Shown here piece by piece: positions 1 through 8,367 of a stretch of 64,000 nucleotides of DNA. The stretch spans positions 62,001 to 126,000 of the forward strand of contig NZ_JAAGWF010000022.1 of NCBI RefSeq assembly GCF_010686765.1. Direction: 5' to 3'. Made by a program: the position numbers and the translations under genes. The notes under the pieces were generated by a model. The model was given only the letters and a program-made list of their open reading frames with translations, was not told the DNA's origin and ran no database searches. Source of the stretch: Geodermatophilus sabuli. GTDB taxonomy: Bacteria > Actinomycetota > Actinomycetes > Mycobacteriales > Geodermatophilaceae. Numbering within the stretch: the stretch's first letter is position 1; every line of letters begins with the position of its first letter.

Positions 1-474
1 ATTCATTGTACAACATTGCGGCTCTTATTACAAGGATCTCTGAGGCGTTCCGGCATTGCCTTGGCTAATACGGTACGGGTGGCAAGGGGGGATGGCAATA
101 CCAGGAAATCAATCGACCTAGGAACTTGCCGTCTGGGATTTGTTAGGGGCTCACAGGAGCGCTGAGCCGGTCCAGCCAGCGCCCGGGGGGATCAGCCTGG
201 GAGACGCGACGTCGACTATGCGGGCCGCCGGTACGAACCTCAGCTTAATCGGAGCCGCCGGTCCTGTGTCGCCAATACGGTCCCCTGTCGCTCACCGTGC
301 CCTCTTGGGTTTTCTGCCCGGGGCCGCGTTGTGCTGTTGCTCTGGACGTCGCTGGTGTCAGCGTCGCCGAGCAGAGTTCACCTCTCCCGGGTGACCTGCA
401 GCGTGTCCCTACGGAACGGCGCCGTCCGCCTCGCTACTCTCCGGGCTCAGACGTGAGCGAGGCGGAGGCGGGAC
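1..474. other. No supported gene (left edge)
   Basis: Base composition is mixed and less GC-biased than the rest of the window. The short open frames here (for example 140-394) lack a convincing ribosome binding site, domain or codon bias. The only structure I see is a 13-nt motif at 434-446 that recurs at 875-887 (listed separately). No tRNA or integrase was recognised. Confidence 0.5.
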
Positions 475-887
475 GTGGGCAAGTCAGTACGGGTCGAGCA
501 GGGCTGCAGGGACTGTAAGAAGTGCACTAACTCGGGTGCGGCCAACCTGGGGAGGAACACCGGCCGGGCCTCCATGGGGCTGATGACCTTCGGCATGTCC
601 GAGGTCGGCATGCGGGCGTTCGCCAAGAAGTGCCGCATCTGCGATCACCAGCTCAGCCTGCATGAGGGGGCTGCAGCAAAGACGCCGCAGCCGGCCGTCT
701 CGTTCATGGATCGCCTAGCAGCAGCTGCGCCGGCTCTTGCTGCGCCTGCGCCTGCGCCGAGCGGCCCACCGCCCGGGTTCTACACGGATCCTCAGGGTCT
801 TGCGCCCATGCGGTGGTGGGACGGTTACGCCTGGACCGAGCACACCACTTCGGCTCCGCCGCAGTAGCCGCGTCCTACTCTCCGGGC
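434..887 (+). repeat. 13-nt direct repeat before two adjacent gene starts
   Basis: CTACTCTCCGGGC occurs exactly at 434-446 and again at 875-887. The first copy lies about 29 nt before the DUF2510 start at 475. The second ends directly at the GTG start of the TIR gene (888). TACTCT inside the motif could act as a -10 element, which would make the second transcript almost leaderless. Whether this is promoter duplication or chance is unknown. Confidence 0.35.
475..867 (+). CDS. DUF2510 protein with Cys-rich N-terminal half
   Basis: This 130-residue protein starts at GTG 475 behind a purine-rich GGCGGAGG stretch. The N-terminal half carries two cysteine pairs (CRDCKKC near residues 11-17 and CRIC near 54-57), which look like a split zinc ribbon. 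The C-terminal part after an Ala/Pro linker is a DUF2510 motif: a PGFYxDP start followed by a WWDGxxWTEHT-like core. DUF2510 is a short actinobacterial module often fused to membrane or signalling proteins. No membrane segment is visible. It ends 20 nt before the TIR gene, so the two are probably co-transcribed. Function is unknown, but pairing with a TIR effector suggests a sensor or accessory role (inference). Confidence 0.75.
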   Translation: MGKSVRVEQGCRDCKKCTNSGAANLGRNTGRASMGLMTFGMSEVGMRAFAKKCRICDHQLSLHEGAAAKTPQPAVSFMDRLAAAAPALAAPAPAPSGPPPGFYTDPQGLAPMRWWDGYAWTEHTTSAPPQ

Positions 888-1709
888 GTGAAGGTCTTCA
901 TCAGCTGGTCGGGGGACGAGAGCCGGCAGATCGCGGAGGCTCTCCGTGACTGGCTGCCCATGATGTTCGAGTCGATCGAGCCCTACATGTCCGCGCGAGA
1001 CAACGACGCGGGTGTCCGATGGGCGAACGTGATAGCGACCGAATTGGACGAGGGCTCGTTCGGCATCCTGTGCATGACGCCGGACAACCTCACCGCCCCG
1101 TGGGTGATGTTCGAGGCTGGCGCTCTGGGAAAGGCCGTGGATACGTCGCGAGTGGTGCCGCTGTTGTGGCGACTAAATCCGGCCGACGTCAAGGCGCCAT
1201 TGACGCAGTTTCACATGAAGCTGGTCGACCGCGATGGCGTCTTTGACCTTATGAAATCGATCAACGCGAGTCTGGACCGCCCCCGACCAGACGTAACCCT
1301 AGAGGGGACGTTCAACGCCCTGTGGCCACGTCTCGAAGGAGATCTTGGGAACGTCAAGCCCAAGTCGGCGGAATCGCAGGCAGTCCTTCAGCGGACGGAG
1401 CGAGATCTTCTCGAAGAGATTCTGGACCTAGTTCGGGCTGGACAGCAGTCCAACTCTTCCTCATGGACGTTGGCAAATCGGATGAGACACGATCGAGATA
1501 GTGCGCGTAACGCGCTGCTTTCCGAGATCCAACAGAACCTTCCGAACGGGATAGACGTACATTCCCTAGCGCGCTCGGGAATGAGTGCGCAGACTATCTT
1601 CATTGCAGCAGACGAAGAGTCCGCAAAAGAGGCTAGCGCCATTGTGGGCAGGTATCAGAAACAGGCCAAAGAACTCGACATGTTACTGGAAGTCTCGAAA
1701 TACGACTAG
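888..1709 (+). CDS. TIR-domain protein
   Basis: The protein has 273 residues from GTG 888. That start is chosen because the first residues, VFISWSGD, are exactly the usual beginning of a TIR fold. The TIR domain spans roughly residues 1-140. The segment at 70-80 (APWVMFEAGAL) has the Trp and Glu arrangement of catalytic TIRs, with E76 as candidate NAD-cleaving residue. The rest is a mainly helical region ending in a small alpha/beta-looking tail. Bacterial TIR proteins are commonly NADases or cyclic-ADPR-type signal producers in anti-phage systems; that role here is inferred. Codon use is less GC-biased than in the core genes. The upstream DUF2510 gene is the likely partner. Confidence 0.8.
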   Translation: MKVFISWSGDESRQIAEALRDWLPMMFESIEPYMSARDNDAGVRWANVIATELDEGSFGILCMTPDNLTAPWVMFEAGALGKAVDTSRVVPLLWRLNPADVKAPLTQFHMKLVDRDGVFDLMKSINASLDRPRPDVTLEGTFNALWPRLEGDLGNVKPKSAESQAVLQRTERDLLEEILDLVRAGQQSNSSSWTLANRMRHDRDSARNALLSEIQQNLPNGIDVHSLARSGMSAQTIFIAADEESAKEASAIVGRYQKQAKELDMLLEVSKYD

Positions 1710-2533
1710 TGTCTGCGCTCATACGGGCGGTGGCGCGCCTTCGTCCCTGGAAGAGGGCGGACGAGGGCGGTTCCAGTAGGCCGTAAGCAGGGCGGCAGCT
1801 GCGACGAGTAGGTCAGGCAGCCGGTTGCCGAGCAAGGCAACGAAATCACGCATAGAAGTTCTACGGAGTTGCGACTCCACACTTATGACGCGTAACTGGA
1901 TCGTTATCCACTATAGCAAGTTGAGACGGTCTGCCGTCACTGAGCGTAGGGACTTCTCCCCGGGGGCTGACTCGGTGACCTGAGTGAGATTCAGACGCGG
2001 TCTGCACGGCTGGTACAGGTAACAACCCGGGCTGGCCGCGCAGATTCGCTTCTGGATAGCTGGTGTCACGGAGACGGAAGCGGTCCGGCTTGATCAAGGC
2101 GTCGTACCGGCCGAGACCCCAGTCGTGCCGATGGGTCCAGCTGTGGTCCGCCATCCAGCCCCGGTGGTCATCCTGTCAACGAGCCGAAGCGGGTCGAACA
2201 GCTGGCGCTGCAGTAGACGCACGGTTTGGACACACGTTCCAAGCGGCCGCTGCGGGGGCAAGGACACTCGGCTCGCCCGGAGAGGTGAGCGAGTGGTGAT
2301 CTGCTGCGGTCCGCGATGGACCCTTAGCGGATGACCTTCGCGGCCAGCTGCGCTGCCGTACCACGACGGCGCGCGTGCGGCGGATGGGTTATGTGGTCAA
2401 CTTCGTGAGCTGGCCGCCCAAGAGGCCACCGAGCTGGACTGGTGGACGTTCCAGGTGACGGGTCCCGAGACCACGACCGGAGCCCATGGGCGGGTCTGGT
2501 TTGAGTGGACAGGGACGGTGGCACGTTGGTCGC
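1710..2533. other. About 820 bp without a supported gene
   Basis: Several short frames overlap here on both strands and none is convincing. From about 2334 to 2548 one plus-strand frame reads like real protein (repeated Leu-Ala-Glu helices, then a Trp-rich stretch WWTFQVTG and VWFEWTG). It has no ATG, GTG or TTG start after the preceding stop. It may be the decayed 3' end of a gene. It overlaps the start of the next gene by about 15 nt. Confidence 0.4.
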
Positions 2534-3088
2534 GTGCCGGCTCCTGAGCTAGTCCTCTCCTACATCCAGACGCTGATCTGGCCGGTCGTGGTCCTCATCG
2601 CGCTCTTCCTCTTCCGGAACTCGATCCGGGGTCTCCTCAAGCGCATCAGCCAGTTCGACGCCTTCGGCGTGACGGCGACCATGGCCGAGGAGGCGCGTGA
2701 CGTCGAGGCTGCGCTGGCCGTCGCTGCCCAACCGGAGACGGACGAGGGGCAGCGCAGAGACGTTCTCGAGTTCCTGGTTCAACAGGCGACACAGTTCGGC
2801 CGGGCACAAGAGGCGGCAGGCGGAAAGCCGGTAAGCGTGGCCGTTGACTGGTCCGGGGCCGCGCCGCGTGTCGTGACGGAGGAGCGAGACCTAATCAAGC
2901 GCCGCAGGGAGAACCTGCAGTTGCGTCGCCAGCGCATCGCCGAGGAGGCCATCCTGGCGAGGCAATCCGCAGAGATTGTTAAGGCCCAGAGGCTTAACCA
3001 GGAGTTGTCCGAGCTGGATGACGCCCTGGAACATCTCGAACAGCAGGAGCGCGATGAGCACGATCGAGGGCCACGTGAAGCCTCGTGA
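2534..3088 (+). CDS. Membrane-anchored coiled-coil protein, unknown
   Basis: The start is placed at GTG 2534, which gives 184 residues and puts the membrane segment at the very N-terminus. The segment (about residues 6-27, WPVVVLIALFLFR) is followed by a basic stop-transfer patch, an acidic Ala/Glu-rich middle, and a long highly charged heptad-like C-terminal helix rich in Arg, Glu, Gln and Leu. The pattern of one helix plus a cytoplasmic coiled coil suggests a scaffold or sensor subunit. No enzymatic motif is visible. It stands alone, with noncoding DNA on both sides, inside the lower-GC accessory region. Confidence 0.65.
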   Translation: MPAPELVLSYIQTLIWPVVVLIALFLFRNSIRGLLKRISQFDAFGVTATMAEEARDVEAALAVAAQPETDEGQRRDVLEFLVQQATQFGRAQEAAGGKPVSVAVDWSGAAPRVVTEERDLIKRRRENLQLRRQRIAEEAILARQSAEIVKAQRLNQELSELDDALEHLEQQERDEHDRGPREAS

Positions 3089-3405
3089 CCTGCCTAGTTT
3101 GTGGCCCTTCATCTCACTGACAGCCGTACGTGATCACGCGAGACGGCGCTCGATCAGGCTGACGGGATCGGGGCACTGCGGCGGCGAAGTCGACGTGAAG
3201 ATCCCAACGAGCACCGCGCCGACCGCTGCGCCATAGGACCATGAAGAAGGCTTGTTGCGGATCGGCAGCACTTATAGGCCGACCGGGACCACCGACGCCT
3301 CACGGCTTCCCTTGCGTGCGCTCGGCGTTCTGCCGGAGCTCTAGCGGTGCGCCCTCGGCGCGCCGTATGGTTCGGTGACTTGGCTCGGACGACGATGCGG
3401 ACGCT
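3089..3405. other. 317 bp without a supported gene
   Basis: I see no coding frame with a plausible start and no strong hairpin. It presumably contains the promoter of the gene starting at 3406. Confidence 0.4.
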
Positions 3406-4086
3406 ATGAACTCCCAGGGTCAGCAAGGCAAGTGGCGCGGGTTGTGGGACATCACCAACCATCAAGTGATTGGCGGTCTGGTGGTCGCAGCGGTAGTCGC
3501 AATTGTCACCTGGCTATTCCTCAGTAGCGAAACCGAAGTGGAACAGCCAATTGCTGATGGGGCTTCACCATCAACCTCGACATCGGCTGCAACCTCGACT
3601 TCAACCTCGCCGAGTCCAACCGGACCCACGGCCCCGCCGCCCACCGCGCCCCCACCTGCGCCTGCAAGGGTGACCGCCGCCGACGAAATCCGATGGGACA
3701 GCGGCGGAACGTGGTGGTGGTGGAACGAGACCGTCCAAATGAACGGCCGAGACTACACCCGTGCGCTCATGAATTGCGGCAGCCCCGACAATCCCGCCGA
3801 ATGCAGTTTCGTTTCCGCGAATTACGGGTCAATGGAGCTCGTTGTGCCTAGTCGGCGCTCTGCGCTTACCGCCATGCTTGGGCTCTCGGATGACTCGTCA
3901 CAGGACTGCGACGTGGATGTGGCAATTGTACTAAACGGCGAGCCGTGGAGCAGCTTCTCGCTCAGTCGCGGCACCTACGAAGACCTTACCGTACCTCTTG
4001 ATGGCATCCAGCAGGTTAAAATCGATACAAGGTTCGAAGGTGGTGTCGGTTGCAAAGTCGCTTTCGGTGACGCCACGTGGTCGTAG
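3406..4086 (+). CDS. Anchored protein with NPCBM/NEW2-like ectodomain
   Basis: The protein has 226 residues. A short cytoplasmic stretch (1-22) is followed by one membrane helix (about 23-40), then a Ser/Thr/Pro linker (about 52-88) like those that span actinobacterial cell wall, then a compact beta-rich domain. The domain has the NPCBM/NEW2 layout: a region about small changes of state (LTAMLGLSDDSS), a cysteine-containing DVDVAIVLNG strand, a V/I-rich strand pair, and a final FGDATW resembling the family's closing motif. Family members are putative carbohydrate-binding modules. This one has no catalytic domain attached, so the role is unclear. It lies alone in the accessory region. Confidence 0.65.
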   Translation: MNSQGQQGKWRGLWDITNHQVIGGLVVAAVVAIVTWLFLSSETEVEQPIADGASPSTSTSAATSTSTSPSPTGPTAPPPTAPPPAPARVTAADEIRWDSGGTWWWWNETVQMNGRDYTRALMNCGSPDNPAECSFVSANYGSMELVVPSRRSALTAMLGLSDDSSQDCDVDVAIVLNGEPWSSFSLSRGTYEDLTVPLDGIQQVKIDTRFEGGVGCKVAFGDATWS

Positions 4087-4451
4087 GCACCGGACGTAGC
4101 AACCGACTAGGCCACTCACCTCGGGCCCGGAGTTTGCCCGACTGCCGAGCAGTATCAAGCATCCGGTCCGTTGGGGTCAGCTAAGGCCGGCAGATGACAG
4201 ATCACCAGCACGAACATGCCGGTTTTGAGACGGGTCGCACCAGTAAGACGACCCGGGACTGCGGTAGCGCGGCGCGCCCCTGTTCTACGAGGCGACGTGC
4301 TGGCTCCCAAGAGCCCAGCAGACGTCAGGACCGAGTAACGATACTCGCGTGGACGGATGGGTTTGACAGGTCGATCGCCGACCCAGGCGGGCAAAGATCC
4401 GCTCGGCGATGTCGACACTGACAACCTATGCGACGCGCAAGAGCCCCACGA
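4087..4451. other. 365 bp without a supported gene
   Basis: The neighbouring genes converge here. Short overlapping frames (for example 4194-4421) lack start signals and protein-like composition. No clear terminator stem was found. Confidence 0.4.
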
Positions 4452-5123
4452 CTAGGACAAGGGTCCAGGCCTGCCGTACCGGTGCGGTAGTGGCGACCGA
4501 TTCGCGTCGGCCGCGCCATCGGGGAAAAATACGCCGATTTCGGCCGCCACCTGCGGCCAGCGCTGCTCGTATGAATTGGCCGTGGTCCGGGCGAACTGCC
4601 GAGCGGCCAAGCCCGCCTCGGGATGCGAACCCGGAGATTCCGCTAACAACCTGGCCACATAGGTTTGCAGTCCTTTGAGTGCCGTATATTGGGGATGCGC
4701 GGAGTATCCCCAGTTCAGCTGGCGGCCGTGTCGGATAGCAGAGCGGAGCACTCGATAGGACTGACGCAACGCCGCAAGGGCATCCACTTGCGAATCCGTG
4801 AGGATGCGCTCAGTCGTGACCTTCACGAGCAGCGCCTCAATCGTGCCCTCCGCCGCAGTGGCCCTTCCGAGAAGTACCCATGGGAGATCAGCTGGCGCCG
4901 ATGGATCCGCCCCCTCCTTCGAACAGTGAGCATTCCATGTTTTCCATATAGCATAGAACTCGCCGTAGGCGCGGTACAGGTCCGCTAGCGACGCCAGATC
5001 CAGCTCGCGCTGCTTCTTGGTTCGTTCCCACCGGTCACTCACGCGCTGCCCAACAAGCCAGCCACCGACAAGCGTGATTAGGACCGCCGCGACAGGCGTA
5101 AAGGCACGTATCCACTCGATCAT
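4452..5123 (-). CDS. Single-helix membrane protein, unknown
   Basis: The protein has 223 residues and starts at ATG 5123. Residues about 8-27 form one membrane helix (FTPVAAVLITLVGGWLVG), followed by a basic patch and a long mainly helical cytoplasmic domain with a few aromatic clusters (RAYGEFYAIWKTW). It lacks recognisable catalytic motifs. The topology matches the other accessory-region membrane proteins here, but sequence similarity to them is not evident. Codon use is moderately GC-biased. Function is not recognised. Confidence 0.6.
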   Translation of the reverse strand: MIEWIRAFTPVAAVLITLVGGWLVGQRVSDRWERTKKQRELDLASLADLYRAYGEFYAIWKTWNAHCSKEGADPSAPADLPWVLLGRATAAEGTIEALLVKVTTERILTDSQVDALAALRQSYRVLRSAIRHGRQLNWGYSAHPQYTALKGLQTYVARLLAESPGSHPEAGLAARQFARTTANSYEQRWPQVAAEIGVFFPDGAADANRSPLPHRYGRPGPLS

Positions 5124-5506
5124 TTTGATGTTGCTCCCCTAGTTCCACGCAGCGTTTGGCAGGTCGCGCGTGTCACTCGCCTACGTTCACGTCACACAGC
5201 CGGCACGCTATCTGCACGACGGCCCACCCCGCTGGCTTGTTCTGCTCCGCACATCAGCGACGCGGGAGGGTATCGGTGGTAATGGTGAACATGCTCGTTC
5301 CTGCCCCGACTCCGGCTCCGTTGACAAGGTGCTGGTTCTAGACAGGCTGTACGTGGAAGACCACCAGCTCCGAACGCTCTCATACTCTCTACCCACGGCC
5401 TTGCCCCCAGGCGAGCCAGGGGCAGCCCACCCCGTCAACCAAGACGAGGCGACGTGACAGGGCATTCGCCCCCTCGGATGTGGGTTCCTCGCCCAAGCCG
5501 ATCCGC
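5124..5506. other. 383 bp without a supported gene
   Basis: Frames on both strands are open for up to about 120 codons, but the translations are low-complexity Arg/Ser/Pro strings typical of noncoding GC-rich DNA. The region contains the promoter side of the minus-strand gene ending at 4452 and the terminator side of the peptidase gene. Confidence 0.4.
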
Positions 5507-6670
5507 TCAGCGCCAGCTTGTATCGACGCCGCTTCCGGGCCCGTACTGGTCGACTAGACGCTTCCTGGCCCGTTCCCATAATAGGCCTGTCGCCACTTGG
5601 ACACTGTCGGCGAGTGCAACGGCGGACTGCGCCTGAGCTTCATCCATATACTCTGACCAACCCCTCCGCAGCATTTCGCGACGCATTGTCGCCGGTGGAT
5701 GGGAACCGAGCTTTTGGGCGCTCTCATCACCATAACGCAATAGCGAGACGGCCCGATCCATAACGTCCATGGCACTAAAGAATAGATCGCCCCCGGAGGC
5801 GCTCAACGCGGCGTCGTACCCGTCGCTCGACATCGCTGCGACGGAGAGCACCGACCCAAAGTGGTCGGCCACAATCTCTTGCCGCCACGAGTACTCCAGT
5901 TCGTCGGCGGCGAAGTCGCCTTCGGCTGGAATGTCGGGGGTGCTCTGGGGATCGAGGTGCCCTGCGATGACATGGCCGTACTCGTGGCCAAGGACGAACA
6001 GCTCCATCGACTCTCGAAAGACGGGAGCCAGGTGCGAATGGGGCCACCCGAGAGCATATTGTGGCGCTCGACTTGGGTCTCCGAAACGCGCGTAAGCGGC
6101 TACGGCTTGGAAGAAGCGCTCAGCGACCCCAGGTTCCGATGATATCCGACGCTTGATGTTCTCGGGGTCTGACGAGAATGAAAGATAGTCACCGTCCCCT
6201 CGATCCGCGTAAGGCATGGCCGCGGCCACGGCTTTACTGAGTAGGTTGGCGAAAGTGAAGAAGCTGGACTCAAAGAGAATAGCCTTCGCGGCGGATCCTG
6301 GCACACGGACGGTCATGGCGTTCACGCGCCCGGTAGGTAGAGTGGCAATCGTAGGCCACTCGGGCGCGCTCCTTAGGATACGACCTCCCGTCTGACGAAT
6401 GCTTACTGCAAGGTCCTTCGCAATTTTATAGCTCGTTGGGTGCTCATACTTGGTAGGGCACTCTGCAATCAATTCTTCGCTGGATCGCACCCAGTCGTCT
6501 ATGAACTTCTGGCGGTCGATACCCTTGGGTACCGCACCTACGTCGTACTGTTGCTCAGCCATGCGAGGTGCAATCTGCCGCAGTAGGGCATGGTCTGGCA
6601 AGGGGCGACCTGTCCGGAGATACGTCGCTCGTTGCAAATCCTCAACAAATTTCGATACAGAAACGCTCAT
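5507..6670 (-). CDS. HExxH zinc metallopeptidase-like protein
   Basis: The protein has 387 residues. The centre carries H229-E-Y-G-H233 inside a hydrophobic helix, with E265 in the motif EIVADH 32 residues later. That matches the third-ligand arrangement of M48-like gluzincins. No membrane helix was seen, unlike classic HtpX or Ste24 M48 peptidases, so this is a soluble or peripheral variant. The N-terminal 130 residues are unassigned. Its start overlaps the stop of the upstream membrane protein by 4 nt (ATGA), so the two are translationally coupled and probably act together. The GC level is lower than in the core genes. Possible roles are effector protease or stress proteolysis (inference). 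Confidence 0.7.
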   Translation of the reverse strand: MSVSVSKFVEDLQRATYLRTGRPLPDHALLRQIAPRMAEQQYDVGAVPKGIDRQKFIDDWVRSSEELIAECPTKYEHPTSYKIAKDLAVSIRQTGGRILRSAPEWPTIATLPTGRVNAMTVRVPGSAAKAILFESSFFTFANLLSKAVAAAMPYADRGDGDYLSFSSDPENIKRRISSEPGVAERFFQAVAAYARFGDPSRAPQYALGWPHSHLAPVFRESMELFVLGHEYGHVIAGHLDPQSTPDIPAEGDFAADELEYSWRQEIVADHFGSVLSVAAMSSDGYDAALSASGGDLFFSAMDVMDRAVSLLRYGDESAQKLGSHPPATMRREMLRRGWSEYMDEAQAQSAVALADSVQVATGLLWERARKRLVDQYGPGSGVDTSWR

Positions 6671-7164
6671 GATCCCGGCAGCTGCGCGTCAGCTTGCGAC
6701 TCCAACGTCACTGAGGCAACGTCCGCAGGTATGGCGTTCTCTAGAGCGCGCTGTACCACACTGCCTTCTTGGCCGATCAACTCGCCCGCAACGCCAGTCA
6801 CCAGCTCAGATGCCTGTCCGAAAAGGCCCTTTGGCTCCTTCACCTCGACTCGCACCAAGCCGGTCGCTGTGATGATCACGATGAGGCCATACACGAGGTC
6901 GGGCGACCTGTATATCGCCTTGGGGGCACCATGACGAAGGTCGATGATTTGACCGCCACGCCGACTATCGACTAGATATGCGACCGTTGCGACAGCTGAT
7001 ACTGCGCCGATGATGCACAGACTTACGGTGGCGACGGGTTCGATGCCAACCTGGGGAATCTCCTCGACCGCAACATCATGCTCCCTTGCCACGCCTGACA
7101 GGTATGACATTTCATCTGCATCCAGGATGAGGATGCGAGATTCCGTCTCGACGTTCAAGATCAA
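6667..7164 (-). CDS. Membrane protein coupled to the HExxH peptidase
   Basis: The protein has 165 residues. Residues 1-40 look like a small alpha/beta domain with several short strands. Two hydrophobic segments follow (about 44-66, and about 92-106 IVIITATGLVRV) around a polar loop. The C-terminal third is a soluble amphipathic region. No family was recognised. The stop codon overlaps the start of the peptidase gene by 4 nt, which argues for one functional unit: a membrane-located sensor or anchor with a protease. The region 5' to it (7165-7196) would hold the promoter. Confidence 0.6.
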   Translation of the reverse strand: MILNVETESRILILDADEMSYLSGVAREHDVAVEEIPQVGIEPVATVSLCIIGAVSAVATVAYLVDSRRGGQIIDLRHGAPKAIYRSPDLVYGLIVIITATGLVRVEVKEPKGLFGQASELVTGVAGELIGQEGSVVQRALENAIPADVASVTLESQADAQLPGS

Positions 7165-7196
7165 CCCTCCGGGACGCCGGGTCTTAGGATGCTAAC

Positions 7197-7337
7197 GTGC
7201 CACGGGTCAAGATCGCAGAAGCATGGGGAGCGGCTGCGCGCGGAAAGACGCGATCAGCCTTCCGCCCGCTGGGTGCCGAGCAGTTCTACGGGGATGAGCA
7301 GGACAGCCAAAAGGCTGACGGCCCGCCGGGCCGGTGA
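7197..7337 (+). CDS. Possible 46-residue ORF near the island edge
   Basis: A GTG at 7197 opens a frame of 46 codons ending TGA 7335-7337. It is divergent from the gene at 6667-7164. The predicted peptide is basic at its N-terminal half (VPRVKIAEAW, then ARGKTRS) and polar at the end. There is no clear ribosome binding site and no known family. It could be a remnant of a gene broken when the island joined tadC. I list it because it is the only protein-like reading of this stretch. Confidence 0.2.
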   Translation: MPRVKIAEAWGAAARGKTRSAFRPLGAEQFYGDEQDSQKADGPPGR

Positions 7338-7351
7338 TCAATGTGGGGCTG

Positions 7352-8293
7352 TCATGGGGCCGTGGAGCTCACCCTTGGGCGCTGGCCAACGCAATCGTGC
7401 CCGTTCTGGACAGGTCGCACGAGGAAGACGACCGGGACCATCATCGCGATCTCCTTCCGGCCGCCGGACTCCAGCAGCCGGCGCTTGCCGGCCTCCCGCA
7501 CGTCGGCCGCCTGCGCGCGCAGCACCTCGGCCAGCGGGGTGCCGCGCTCGATGGCGACGAGCAGGCCGTCGATGAACCGCGCCAGCGGGTCCAGCGAGGT
7601 CCGGTCGGCGACCTGCTGCAGGGCGTCGGCCAGCGGCAGACCGGCTCGGGCCCGCCCCAGCGCGGCGCCCAGCTCGCGCGCCAGCTCACCACCGGAGAGC
7701 CGGGTGACCCGCGCGATGGCCGCCGTCGGGCTCTCCCCCGCGGTGACCGCCAGGGCCAGCAGCTCCGCGACCACCGGGAACTCGGCGAGCAGCAGCTCCT
7801 CGCGGCGGCGCACCTGCTGGGTGAGCCACCAGTCGCGGCCGAGCACACCGCCGACCAGACCCGCGACGCACAGCAGCGCGGCCGACAGCACGTTGAGGCC
7901 GCCGGCCACCAGCGAGCCGACCGTCGCCACGAGCGCCGCCCCGAGCAGTCCGAGGCCGCCCCAGACCACCTGCTCGATGCGGACGTCCTCGACCGTGCCG
8001 TCGCCGCCGAGTGCGTCCAGGCGCCGCCGGACCGCCGTCCGGCCGCCCAGCACCCGGTCGACCAGCCGGGCGCCGTCGCCGACCACCGGTCCGAAGACCC
8101 GCCGTGCCGCGATCAGCAGGCCCGCCTCCGTCGCGGTGCCGAGCAGCCGGGACGGCGGCGGGGTGTCGTGCACGTAGGGCGCGAGCCGGTCCACCAGGCG
8201 GACCGACCGGAACGGCGGCGCGAACGTGACCACGAGGAGCAGCCCGGCCGCTGCGGCGAGCCCCAGCAGCATCCCCGCCAGCGCCCCGCTCAC
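7352..8293 (-). pseudogene. tadC: TadC, 3' end replaced at island junction
   Basis: A type II secretion F-domain inner-membrane protein of the Tad/Flp pilus platform. From GTG 8293 it reads as a normal TadC: an N-terminal membrane helix, a middle pair of helices, and the T2SSF cytoplasmic helical domain (AEFPVVAELLALAVTAGESP onward). The last membrane helix begins with KEIAMMVPVVFLV near 7420. It then changes abruptly to RPVQNGHDCVG and stops, so about the last 15-20 residues of the family are missing. The break coincides with the change from 70-75% GC to lower-GC DNA. The gene order cpaF-tadB-tadC is intact, but the flp/tadE genes expected downstream are absent. Loss of function is likely but not certain. 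Confidence 0.8.
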
Positions 8294-8367
8294 GAGCCCT
8301 CCTCGCTGGCGCTCGTCGGCCGCGTTCGCGGCGCTGCTGTGCTCGCCGGTGAGCTCGCGAGCTCGTT
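8287..8367 (-). other. 26-codon frame bridging tadB and tadC
   Basis: Between the tadB stop and the tadC start, a GTG at about 8370 opens a short frame (VNELASSP..., 26 codons) whose TGA overlaps the GTG of tadC. It may simply keep ribosomes moving into tadC. The first bases (GTGAACGAGCTCGCGAG) are nearly the same as the start of a similar 26-codon frame before the gene at 31117. Confidence 0.25.

Noticed and set aside
1861-2154. 97-codon minus frame in the left region
   Set aside because: No ribosome site, no family and no coding bias; it overlaps equally good frames on the other strand.
5170-5579. Possible integrase or transposase remnant
   Set aside because: Looked for catalytic Arg/Tyr or DDE motifs and found none in any frame.
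1-7430. CRISPR array or tRNA attachment site
   Set aside because: No regularly spaced repeats and no tRNA cloverleaf or 3' end was recognised in the accessory region.
7420-7440. Normal alternative C-terminus for tadC
   Set aside because: The family's last helix begins but is replaced mid-helix by polar residues, exactly at the composition change, so truncation is more likely.
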